A stretch of 64,000 bases of DNA from Bog-950 sp964423405 (GTDB lineage: Bacteria > Bacteroidota > Bacteroidia > Chitinophagales > LD1), in the NCBI GenBank assembly GCA_964423405.1, contig CAYREY010000005.1:1-64000 (forward strand), written 5' to 3'. The notes beneath the pieces are model-generated. The model saw only the letters and a program-made list of their open reading frames with translations. It searched no databases and had not been told where the DNA came from. This document shows positions 7,857 to 15,585 of the stretch, in pieces. Numbering within the stretch: position 1 is the first letter of the stretch; each line of letters begins with the position of its first letter. The position numbers and the translations under genes were made by a program.

Positions 7857-8315
7857 TTATCGTAAATAAGGTCGGTTTGCAAATGGAGAAAAAGGCCATG
7901 GTATGGCTATGAATATAATAAGCAATGCCACAACATACCATAGCAGCATGGTTTTATATTTATCCGTATCGGCATAGCGGCGTTTGGCCAGTGCCGAGCC
8001 AATGGTAATAATAATAATAGCCACCAGCATAAGCGCCGGGTGGTACAAGCCAAAAAACGAAATATCCATATCGCCCATGGCCTGTTGGCGGTTATGCCAA
8101 AAGTAACTTACCAGCGGGCTTTTAAAATAAAGCACCATGCCCAGTAACAACTGTATATGCGCTATAGTAGCCGTAACATGCCGGGTAACATCGGCGGCTT
8201 TGGTAAAGGCCAGCTGTAGCAGGCTGCCCCTGGCTGCGGTATAAACAGCATACAGCAAACTTATAAGCACCAGCCAGCGGGTAAGGTGGTGTAAGTACAG
8301 CAGGGTGTTATACAT
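7857..8315 (-). CDS. Small integral membrane protein
   Basis: The ATG at 8315 is preferred over an earlier in-frame start at 8348, because the earlier one lies upstream of the predicted -7 box and inside the operator palindrome. The 152-residue product has four membrane helices (LVLISLLYAVYTAARG, IAHIQLLLGMVLYFKS, HPALMLVAIIIITIG, LLWYVVALLIIFIAIPW). It resembles Bacteroidota proteins of unknown function often found beside TetR or DUF3817 genes, with conserved histidines that could bind heme, though this is not shown. It is co-transcribed with the DUF3817 gene. Confidence 0.7.
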   Translation of the reverse strand: MYNTLLYLHHLTRWLVLISLLYAVYTAARGSLLQLAFTKAADVTRHVTATIAHIQLLLGMVLYFKSPLVSYFWHNRQQAMGDMDISFFGLYHPALMLVAIIIITIGSALAKRRYADTDKYKTMLLWYVVALLIIFIAIPWPFSPFANRPYLR

Positions 8316-8334
8316 AGGGGTAATGTTGTGGTGG

Positions 8335-8342
8335 CAAACATA
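8335..8342 (-). promoter_or_regulatory. Candidate -7 box of the TetR-regulated operon
   Basis: TATGTTTG on the minus strand fits TAnnTTTG. It lies 3 bases downstream of the operator palindrome and about 20 bases before the ATG at 8315, so a repressor bound at 8346-8371 would cover the promoter spacer. Confidence 0.5.
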
Positions 8343-8345
8343 GCA

Positions 8346-8371
8346 CAAAACATACTAACTGGTATGTTTTG
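8346..8371. promoter_or_regulatory. TetR operator (palindrome)
   Basis: CAAAACATAC and GTATGTTTTG form a perfect 10-bp inverted repeat around TAACTG. The central TACTAACTGGTA (8353-8364) recurs exactly at 8981-8992 just upstream of the TetR gene. Confidence 0.7.
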
Positions 8372-8382
8372 TTTAAAAAAAA

Positions 8383-8973
8383 TTACCTCAGCGAGTTCAG
8401 GTAGCCTTTAAGTTCTTTTAAATACGGCTGGTAGGCCCTGCTGTTGTTTTCCAGCTTGCCAAAATTGCGTATGCCCCAATAACCCGCCATAATAAAAACG
8501 GCAGCCTGCCGGGCATTAACATCATTACGTACATAGCCCTTTAGTTTGCCCTGCTCTATGGCGGCGGCTATCAGTTTCATCCATTGCTGCGATAGCTCGT
8601 TTAGTACCTTGGTAAAAGCGGCATTCCAGGGGGCCATTTCCTGCGTAAGGTTAGAAGCCGGGCAACCGTATTCTACCCGCATAAAATCGTTGCGCAGCAG
8701 TACATCGTACAGCAGGTTGTAAATTGCCTCCAGCGGGTCGTCGTGCTGTTGCAGCGGCTGTATAAAGCCGGCCGTAAGAGCAGGCTTTAGCAGCTCGTTA
8801 ATAATGGCCACGCCCATCTCATCTTTATTTTTAAAATGATAGTAGAACGCGCCTTTGGTTACTTTGGTAGTAGCCAGTATATCATCTATACTGGTGGTTT
8901 GGTACCCTTTGGCATAAATAAGCTCAAACGCCTTTTGCAAAATAATTAGCCGGGTAGATGCTGCTTTAGACAT
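8383..8973 (-). CDS. TetR/AcrR-family transcriptional regulator
   Basis: This 196-residue protein has an N-terminal helix-turn-helix (about residues 8-55: ILQKAFELIYAKGYQTTSID, then TKVTKGAFYYHFKNKDEM), the hallmark of TetR repressors. The variable C-terminal ligand domain ends WGIRNFGKLENNSRAYQPY, resembling AcrR/NemR-like C-terminal domains. It is likely a repressor of itself and of the two membrane-protein genes downstream, since an identical 12-bp site lies in front of both units. The inducer is unknown; the neighbouring VOC gene hints at small electrophiles but does not prove it. Confidence 0.92.
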   Translation of the reverse strand: MSKAASTRLIILQKAFELIYAKGYQTTSIDDILATTKVTKGAFYYHFKNKDEMGVAIINELLKPALTAGFIQPLQQHDDPLEAIYNLLYDVLLRNDFMRVEYGCPASNLTQEMAPWNAAFTKVLNELSQQWMKLIAAAIEQGKLKGYVRNDVNARQAAVFIMAGYWGIRNFGKLENNSRAYQPYLKELKGYLNSLR

Positions 8974-8980
8974 AAAAAGG

Positions 8981-8992
8981 TACTAACTGGTA
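8981..8992. promoter_or_regulatory. TetR autoregulatory operator half
   Basis: TACTAACTGGTA lies 8 bases upstream of the TetR start codon and is identical to the centre of the palindrome at 8346-8371. It overlaps a weak -7-like TACCTTTT on the minus strand. Confidence 0.6.
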
Positions 8993-9051
8993 TTTTTTTG
9001 TAAAAAAACACAAACCCCGCCACGTATACAAGCCCTGTACCGGTTTACCCA

Positions 9052-9082
9052 TTTTGAAAAAAGCAACTACCTTGCTACCTTG
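9052..9082 (+). promoter_or_regulatory. Bacteroidota-type promoter for the VOC gene
   Basis: TTTTG (9052-9056) and TACCTTG (9076-9082) are 19 bases apart, in line with the -33/-7 pattern. The gene starts at 9129. Confidence 0.45.
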
Positions 9083-9128
9083 CATGCAAATGCCCCGTTA
9101 CAGGGGCCCAACCATCAACTAATGTACT

Positions 9129-9479
9129 ATGCTAACATCGGTTAACCCCAAACTACCTATGCGCAATATAGCTGCTACGCGCAGCTACTATGTAAACCAA
9201 CTGGGTTTTACTGTAACGGGCGATTACGGTAATTACCTGATAGTAGAAAAAGATAATGCCGGGTTGCATTTTTTTCTGTTCGAAAACCTGAACCCTGCCG
9301 AAAACTACGGGCAGGTGTATATACGTGTAACCGGTATAGATGCCCTGTACCACCAATGGAAAAATGCCGGTGTAGCCATACACCCTAATGCACCATTACA
9401 AAACCAACCCTGGGGGCAACGCGAGTTTGCATTGCTGGACCCCGATAACAACCTGCTTACCTTTGGCGAGGGAGCTTAG
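9129..9479 (+). CDS. VOC-family (glyoxalase/bleomycin-resistance fold) protein
   Basis: This 116-residue protein has the paired beta-alpha-beta-beta-beta modules of the vicinal-oxygen-chelate superfamily. The first module runs NPKLPMRNIAATRSYYVNQL to LHFFLFEN; the second runs VYIRVTGIDALYHQWKNAG to FALLDPDNNLLTFGE. The final FALLDPDNNLLTF with a terminal glutamate is the usual last metal-ligand region. Length and order match bleomycin-resistance-like proteins that bind or inactivate small molecules as dimers. Substrate is unknown. It is divergent from the TetR gene, so the intergenic operator might affect it as well. Confidence 0.88.
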   Translation: MLTSVNPKLPMRNIAATRSYYVNQLGFTVTGDYGNYLIVEKDNAGLHFFLFENLNPAENYGQVYIRVTGIDALYHQWKNAGVAIHPNAPLQNQPWGQREFALLDPDNNLLTFGEGA

Positions 9480-9645
9480 CTTGTTACTATCTATTTGCAC
9501 TATTGACGAACGAATAAAACAAATAAACAGCCTCTACTAGGAAACTCTGTGTTTTCAGGCTACAGCAACATGGCGGTTTATTGCCATGTTTACCTGATAC
9601 ACCGTGCTATTGCATTAAAATTTGACGGCTGGATTTGTAAGATGC

Positions 9646-9681
9646 AAAAACCGGTACATCATACTGAATGTACCGGTTTGC
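9646..9681 (-). terminator. Hairpin downstream of the phosphatase gene
   Basis: AAACCGGTACA and TGTACCGGTTT form an 11-bp inverted repeat with a 10-base loop. On the minus strand the distal arm runs into TTTTTGC. It probably ends the transcript of the gene at 9707-10939. The stretch from 9480 to 9706 has no other convincing feature. Confidence 0.6.
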
Positions 9682-9706
9682 ATTATTCGCTTATATGGCT
9701 TGTTTG

Positions 9707-10939
9707 TTATTCTATCACAATCTGCTTGCTTGTGGTTTTAGTACCAGTACTAATATTTACAATATAGTTGCCAGCCGGCACTCCGCTAAGGTCAATTGTA
9801 GCCTTGTTGCCGCAAGATAACCCGGCAAACTTCCTTACACTACGCGCCTGTATATCAAACACCTCTATATCTACATTATCGTTTTGCCCGTTAGTAAACC
9901 AAAAGGTAAACAAGCCCTTGCCGGGATTGGGAAACACCTTTACATTTTCAGGCAGTTCGTTTTTTATATCACTAAAAACCGATAACCAGCTTTTACCGTC
10001 AAACTCCCAGATAGGGTTTTCATTAGGATGTACACCGGTTTCATATATCAGATGATGAAGGGCTGTAACAGCAATATCGGCTTGTACAGGCGATTGCTTC
10101 AGGATATTCTGATCTACACCGGATTGGTTAAATATACCGGTACCCAACAGGTTGTATGTACCCGGGTCGGCAGCAGTAATTTGCTGGTGTGCTACATCGC
10201 GGCCCGAAGCTATCCACCAGATATGGCGCTCTTCATAGGTAATGCCACCATGGCCGGTACCAATACCACCGTGGTCGGTTATCACCAGTATCAACCAGTT
10301 TTCGTTAGCATAGTTGGGGCGGTTATGCACGGCATTTATTACGGTGCCTACATGCGTGTCTACGTTTTCAATAGCCTGTATATACGAAGGGTTGGTTGGC
10401 GAAAAACCCGATGAGTGGCCGGTAAGGTCAACAGCATCAAAATATACAAACATGCAATCCAGGTCCGGATCGGCTAGTTGGGCAGATGCCACGCTGGCAG
10501 TAGAAGCGCCATCGCCATCGGGTGTTTTCAGTTTCAGGTCCCAGCTATCGTAGTATACATTGTCGCTCATAGGTGCCCACTCTACCACCTGCACACATTT
10601 AAGGTTCGGCAACATATTGCTGGCATAGGTAGTAAAGTACGGAAACTCGTTAAACTTACTGCCGGTATACGTATTAGATGTAACCCCATGTTTATTCCAC
10701 CATACACCGGTCATGATAGTTGACCAAGATGGGCCTGAAACGGTAATACCACAATGCCATGCATCGTAAGTGTACAGGCCGTTGGCAATAAGAGCGTCCA
10801 GGTTAGGCGTATTGGCCTGTTGTAAGGCATCGCTTCGGGTGCCATCTATACCAATAATAAGCACCTTACGCGCCTGCGAAGCATATAGCGAAAAAGAAAA
10901 AATACAAACAAAAAGGGTAGCGTAAAATTTTTGTAGCAT
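9707..10939 (-). CDS. Secreted alkaline-phosphatase-superfamily phosphodiesterase, T9SS cargo
   Basis: The 410-residue product has a signal peptide (MLQKFYATLFVCIFSFSLYA), then a catalytic domain of the type I phosphodiesterase/nucleotide pyrophosphatase kind. Visible are the metal-binding VLIIGIDGTRSDAL, the nucleophile region SGPSWSTIMTGVWWNKHG, FDAVDLTGHSSG and VITDHGGIGTGHGG. The last about 75 residues (KVFPNPGKGLFTFWF... to KQIVIE) are a type A T9SS sorting domain, so the enzyme is exported to the surface or medium. It hydrolyses phosphate mono- or diesters; substrate unknown. It follows the TonB receptor gene by 98 bases. A decayed partial copy lies at about 53.6 kb. Confidence 0.88.
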   Translation of the reverse strand: MLQKFYATLFVCIFSFSLYASQARKVLIIGIDGTRSDALQQANTPNLDALIANGLYTYDAWHCGITVSGPSWSTIMTGVWWNKHGVTSNTYTGSKFNEFPYFTTYASNMLPNLKCVQVVEWAPMSDNVYYDSWDLKLKTPDGDGASTASVASAQLADPDLDCMFVYFDAVDLTGHSSGFSPTNPSYIQAIENVDTHVGTVINAVHNRPNYANENWLILVITDHGGIGTGHGGITYEERHIWWIASGRDVAHQQITAADPGTYNLLGTGIFNQSGVDQNILKQSPVQADIAVTALHHLIYETGVHPNENPIWEFDGKSWLSVFSDIKNELPENVKVFPNPGKGLFTFWFTNGQNDNVDIEVFDIQARSVRKFAGLSCGNKATIDLSGVPAGNYIVNISTGTKTTSKQIVIE

Positions 10940-11037
10940 GGTTGGGTTATTTGTTGCGCAAAAATGATGTTTAGAATATAGCAGCAGGTTAATAGCCGGT
11001 TATTAAATAGTAAATTCTGTACGTAGATAACACAGTC

Positions 11038-13974
11038 CTATAGTTCGTATTTAAACCCTACCTGGCCACGCTGGCGGTAGTACTCAACCCGCAGCGGGCG
11101 GTCCTTTACGCCACGGTACTCATAAAAAGGCCAGTCGAGCAGATTGTTGGCCTCCATAAATACCGTAAAGTGCTTTTTAAATGTATAGGCCAACTGAAAA
11201 TCGAGCGAGTAGTTTTCGCCCTGATAAGTATCGAACGATGAATCTTTATGCAACAGGCCAATGCCCTTTACCGAGGCCAGGTTTAGCTCTTTAAGATACG
11301 CACCGGTATAGTTAAGCGCTATACGTGCATTAACACCATACTTTTCGTAAAACAGGGCAATGTTATAAAGTAGCGGAGTTTGCTCGGCCATAGCCTGCTT
11401 AGCACTTCTACCGGGCACCTGCATACGCGAAAGTGAATAGGTGAAGTTGGCACTAACACCAAAACCGCTACCCCACGCCGGTATAAAATCGAACTGGCGC
11501 TGTATGTTGGCTTCTACACCATATACCCAGCTTTTACCCGAATTGTTTGGCGCCTTAAACACAATACCGGTACGTGGGTCGAAATCGGCCTGTGTAGTAT
11601 TAAAAATATGGTTGGTAATGTATTTGAAATAAGTACCTACACTAAACATACCTTTGTTACCCCAGTAGTATTCATACATCAAATCGAAGTTGTAACTGTA
11701 GGCCGGTTTAAGGTTGGGGTTACCAAACGTAAACTCAAACTCGGTGTAGCGCACTACAGCAAAGCCGGGCTTAACCTCGGCAAAGTTTTGCCGGTGGTAT
11801 GTGCGCGATACCGCCGCGCGCAGGTTCATACGGGTATTAATAGCCCAGGTAAAATTAAGCGCCGGTAATATGGCCAGGTATTTAATATCTGTAATCCGCT
11901 TCTCGGCAGGATAATAAATTACACCAAGGGCAGTATCAATTGCGTACTTCGTACTCAGTGTATCGCTCTCCACATGCATATCGGTATTCTCCAAACGTAC
12001 ACCGGTTACTATGTTGAATTTTTTAGCAAACTTAAAATCACCCATCAGGTAGCCGGCAGTGGTGTACTCGCGGTAGCGGTAATTACTACCCACCCATTGA
12101 CTGTACTCGGGGTGTTGTTCGTTCATGTATCGTTCGCGGAGGCGGTATCCGTACTGCGAAAGAAAATTCTGATTCTGCTCTTTGGTAACAAATGGCATAA
12201 ACGTGCCTTTGTACGGGCTGCCATACTGCTTCAGGTAGCCGCCGCGTTCATCAAATGCCTGTGTTTGCAAACTCATCATGTATATAGGCTCCGATGATTG
12301 CTGATCGAAAATATTGAGCAGCCACTCGTGAAAACTGATAAGGCGTTCGCCTTTTTTCCAACGGAATTTGGCACCGGCCATCAATTTTATACCTGGTGCT
12401 ATCGTATAGGTTATATCCAGTTGTGGAACTATAGGGTCGGTTTCGCGGGTAGTATTCAACTCGCTGAAAGCACGTTTAAATTCAAAGCTATCGGCTACTA
12501 CCGGTGTAGTAATCTGTGGCTGAATATTGCGGTAGTTATCGCCACGGCCGGTTGGGTTATCTATATCCAGCAACTTGGTGGGGAAAGGTATTTGCCCATG
12601 TGCACCGGTGTAAGCGTTGCCATACAAATCAATGGTATCTACATCCTTATATACAAATACACTACGTATGCCAAACTCCTCGGTAAAATAACCATTTCTG
12701 GGGTCGGCATTTTTGTAAGGAACATTTCCGTAGGTAAACTGGTTGTGATACGATGCCAGACGAAAGTTAATAGTAACCTTCTCGTGCGGTTTGGCTTCTA
12801 CAAAAGCTTCTCCCCCACCCAGTATACGCAACAACTTACCATGTATACTTTGCAGGCGCACCCCTTTACCCTCACCACTATCGTAAACGTACATTGTCTT
12901 GCGTTGCCACTTATTATCTATCATAGTTCCCGCCATTAGTTTCATACCAAAGCGCAGTTTGTTGTTAGCCGTGTATTGCCACGAAAAATTACCACCGGCC
13001 GTATGGCGGTCGCCATCGTAATCTTTCAGCTCAAAACGGTTAATACCCTGATTGTAGTTGCTGCCGTAGGCCAGCTTAAACGACTGGCTGGCATAGTAGC
13101 GGCCAAAGTATGAGCCATTAATAACGTAGCTGAACTTTTTGTTTTTGTTTACATCGCCCCACAAAAAATTAAAATTGCCCGAAGGCCTGCGCGCCAACAC
13201 ACTTGCGCCAAAAGCAGCATTTACTTTAAATGTGCGTTCATCCACTGCCGATTTGGTTAAAAAATTGATAGAGCCGCCGATATTATCGCCTTCTATATCG
13301 GGCGTTACCGTGCGGTTTACTTCTACATAATCAACTAAGTCGCTGGGCAGCACTTCAAACTCAAATATGCGCGACGTATTTTCTTCATCGGCCACCGGCA
13401 GACGGTCGCCATTAACCAGTGTAGCAGTCCAATCGAGCGGTGTACCGCGCAACGATATGTAAGCCCCTTCGCCTTTGTTGTTCTGCACAGCTGCACCGGC
13501 AATACGTTTTACAGTTTCAGCAGCATTTTTATCGGGTAGCTTACCAATAGTTTCCGACGACACCACCGTTACCACCCGACCCGAGTTTCGGGTAAGGCTT
13601 ATTGCCTTTTGTTCGCTACCGCGTTTGATACTGCCTTTTATCTCTACCTCGCGTATGGTTTTATCGGCTGTGCCCAATGTAACATTGCCCAGTATGGTTG
13701 TTCTGCCGGTTATTATGTTTACCTCTATCGTATCAGATTTAAAACCGAGGTAGCTAATAACTACCTGCTGTTTACCCGTGGTAACTCCGGTTAAAACAAA
13801 GGCGCCTTTATCGTCGGATGCAGTACCGGTTGTAGTACCTGCTACTTGTACAGTAGCACCGGTTAGTGGTAATTTACCATCGGTTACGGTACCCGATAGT
13901 GTACCGGTTTGGGCCCATATATTGTTAACAATAAATACAAAAAGAAGAAGTGAGTAAAGGTACTTGTGCAGCAT
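11038..13974 (-). CDS. TonB-dependent outer-membrane receptor
   Basis: This 978-residue receptor begins with a signal peptide (MLHKYLYSLLLFVFIVNNIW). A carboxypeptidase-regulatory-like domain (about 25-105, GTLSGTVTDGKLPLTGATV) precedes the plug (about 120-245, IGKLPDKNAAETVKRIAGA and LRGTPLDWTATLVNGDRLP), followed by the beta-barrel, ending QVGFKYEL with a terminal aromatic strand. Plug wording resembles the TonB-Xanth-Caul subfamily rather than SusC, and no SusD gene is adjacent. It imports a ligand with energy from TonB/ExbBD. Phosphatase genes on both sides suggest a phosphorus-containing or released ligand, but that is inference. Confidence 0.93.
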   Translation of the reverse strand: MLHKYLYSLLLFVFIVNNIWAQTGTLSGTVTDGKLPLTGATVQVAGTTTGTASDDKGAFVLTGVTTGKQQVVISYLGFKSDTIEVNIITGRTTILGNVTLGTADKTIREVEIKGSIKRGSEQKAISLTRNSGRVVTVVSSETIGKLPDKNAAETVKRIAGAAVQNNKGEGAYISLRGTPLDWTATLVNGDRLPVADEENTSRIFEFEVLPSDLVDYVEVNRTVTPDIEGDNIGGSINFLTKSAVDERTFKVNAAFGASVLARRPSGNFNFLWGDVNKNKKFSYVINGSYFGRYYASQSFKLAYGSNYNQGINRFELKDYDGDRHTAGGNFSWQYTANNKLRFGMKLMAGTMIDNKWQRKTMYVYDSGEGKGVRLQSIHGKLLRILGGGEAFVEAKPHEKVTINFRLASYHNQFTYGNVPYKNADPRNGYFTEEFGIRSVFVYKDVDTIDLYGNAYTGAHGQIPFPTKLLDIDNPTGRGDNYRNIQPQITTPVVADSFEFKRAFSELNTTRETDPIVPQLDITYTIAPGIKLMAGAKFRWKKGERLISFHEWLLNIFDQQSSEPIYMMSLQTQAFDERGGYLKQYGSPYKGTFMPFVTKEQNQNFLSQYGYRLRERYMNEQHPEYSQWVGSNYRYREYTTAGYLMGDFKFAKKFNIVTGVRLENTDMHVESDTLSTKYAIDTALGVIYYPAEKRITDIKYLAILPALNFTWAINTRMNLRAAVSRTYHRQNFAEVKPGFAVVRYTEFEFTFGNPNLKPAYSYNFDLMYEYYWGNKGMFSVGTYFKYITNHIFNTTQADFDPRTGIVFKAPNNSGKSWVYGVEANIQRQFDFIPAWGSGFGVSANFTYSLSRMQVPGRSAKQAMAEQTPLLYNIALFYEKYGVNARIALNYTGAYLKELNLASVKGIGLLHKDSSFDTYQGENYSLDFQLAYTFKKHFTVFMEANNLLDWPFYEYRGVKDRPLRVEYYRQRGQVGFKYEL

Positions 13975-14041
13975 AAAAAAGATGCGCGAAAGTGCCGTTC
14001 TGTTTTTACCAAAAGGTTATGCCGCAGTTATGATTGAATTA

Positions 14042-14701
14042 CTATACCGCCTTTAACGGCACATCTAAAAACACATTAAACTCGGTAGCAAAGTTTACAC
14101 TTACACGTGCATGTACACTACCCTGCGCATCGTAAAAGCGGGCTTTAGGCACCAGCGGAAAAATACCCTCGTGCCATACGTTAGGATGTATATACAAACC
14201 CTGAGAACCACCAAAATAAAACGTTACAAAATCATCGGGTGTTATATCATCGCCTGGCAATGCCAATGGTACTACAAACGGGCTTTTATCTAAGGGGTAA
14301 AACAACTGCCCGCCATCGGGGTGATAGTTGGCATGCCACAGCAATATACGCTCCGGCACAACATCTATAAGTTTATCTTCAACAGCTTCTGCCGGGTTAA
14401 CCGACCAGCCCAGCAGGTATTCATCGTTAACAGCATGGTTGCGGCCATAAAACATATCGCCCTGCCACCAAAAATCAAAATGGCCGTTCTTGGTACCTGC
14501 CTGCGCACCGGTACCTGTATCTACGGGCCGGCCCTGTGCTTTAGGCCACTGTACAATTTCTATCGGAAAATTGTTATAGTCATCTACCAGCATACCATAG
14601 CCTTTAAGCGATTCGGCAGTAGCTTTTACCAGTTTACTTGCATGCCATGGTAACAAGCCGGGCACATCGGGTTGCAGATAGTTTATTGCTATTTTACTCA
14701 T
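14042..14701 (-). CDS. Ureidoglycolate lyase-like (cupin) protein
   Basis: The 219-residue protein has the ureidoglycolate-lyase family pattern: LKGYGMLVDDYNNFPIEIV, then HPDGGQLFYPLDKSPFVVPL, and GLYIHPNVWHEGIFPL, which parallels the E. coli AllA core. AllA releases urea from ureidoglycolate in allantoin breakdown. The protein is longer than AllA (about 160 residues) because of an insert around FDFWWQGDMFYGRNHAVNDE. No other purine-catabolism gene is nearby, so the true substrate may differ. It precedes the TonB receptor gene by 67 bases on the same strand and could be co-transcribed. Confidence 0.7.
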   Translation of the reverse strand: MSKIAINYLQPDVPGLLPWHASKLVKATAESLKGYGMLVDDYNNFPIEIVQWPKAQGRPVDTGTGAQAGTKNGHFDFWWQGDMFYGRNHAVNDEYLLGWSVNPAEAVEDKLIDVVPERILLWHANYHPDGGQLFYPLDKSPFVVPLALPGDDITPDDFVTFYFGGSQGLYIHPNVWHEGIFPLVPKARFYDAQGSVHARVSVNFATEFNVFLDVPLKAV

Positions 14702-14853
14702 AAGTATTTGGGGTGAGCGAAGTACACTGTTATGGGTTAAGCAGTTGGTAGGTTTATGTTATTAAAATATCAATACGCGCACCTGCAAAATCATTTCAAT
14801 AACATAACACTAACTTTATTAATTACGGTAATACTTGTAAAAAATTACACCCT

Positions 14854-15585
14854 ATGCGTAAACTGCTACTGCTGTTACTTACCGTAAGTATTGGTATTGC
14901 CACACAGGCGCAAACTCCCCGCTACCGTTTCGAACTGGCTGCTGAAGGCGGGCCGGGTTTTAGTTACATATACGGGGCCGGCGCTAAACAACTAAAAAAA
15001 CAAAGCCCGCTGTTAAGCTACACCACCGGCATAGTGCTACGGTACAATACCCCCAAAGTAGCGGGTATATATACCGGTGTATACATTGAGCGAAAAGGGT
15101 TCGACTGGCCAATAGCCGGCGCTACCGCCGATGGTAAAAGCAAAACACTGCATTATTATGCGCAATACAACTATGTTACCATACCGGTAATGATTAATGC
15201 TACCGTAGGCAAAAAAGTGCAGTTTTTTGTAAATGCAGGTGGCTATGTTTCGGCATTGTTTCGCATACATACTTTTCAGAAAGAGCTGGGTATAGATAAC
15301 GTTAACCCCGGTGGCTACCAATATGTAGATGCCGGTTTTAGCGGTGGTGCAGGCCTGCGGGTGCCGTTTGCCAACGGCTTTGTGTTTTCGCTGGAAGCAC
15401 GCAACAGCACCGGGTTTATGAAAGTGGTGAAGAATACTGAAAGTAAAGATGCCTTTTACAATACCAACACCACCTTTATAGCAGGTATAGCGTACAGCTT
15501 TAAACCACGGGTTAAAAAAAATAAGCCACAACATCCGCTTCGCGATTACTTTTACACTATTACCTATCCTTATTCCAACAAATGA
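14854..15585 (+). CDS. PorT-family outer-membrane beta-barrel protein
   Basis: The 243-residue protein starts with a signal peptide (MRKLLLLLLTVSIGIATQAQ). Alternating strands such as RFELAAEGGPGFSYIYGAG, GIVLRYNTPKVAGIYTGVY and VFSLEARNSTGFMKVV are typical of the Bacteroidota outer-membrane beta-barrel family. No catalytic motif is visible. Its stop codon overlaps the start of the PhoX-type lipoprotein gene by four bases (ATGA), so the two are co-translated and the barrel may work with that enzyme at the outer membrane. Confidence 0.75.
   Translation: MRKLLLLLLTVSIGIATQAQTPRYRFELAAEGGPGFSYIYGAGAKQLKKQSPLLSYTTGIVLRYNTPKVAGIYTGVYIERKGFDWPIAGATADGKSKTLHYYAQYNYVTIPVMINATVGKKVQFFVNAGGYVSALFRIHTFQKELGIDNVNPGGYQYVDAGFSGGAGLRVPFANGFVFSLEARNSTGFMKVVKNTESKDAFYNTNTTFIAGIAYSFKPRVKKNKPQHPLRDYFYTITYPYSNK

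Noticed and set aside
9549..9767. 72-codon plus-strand frame
   Set aside because: It spans the terminator hairpin and runs into the 3' end of the opposite phosphodiesterase gene; no motif and no promoter.
12298..12939. 213-codon plus-strand frame inside the TonB receptor gene
   Set aside because: Antisense to a well-defined receptor; no motif of its own.
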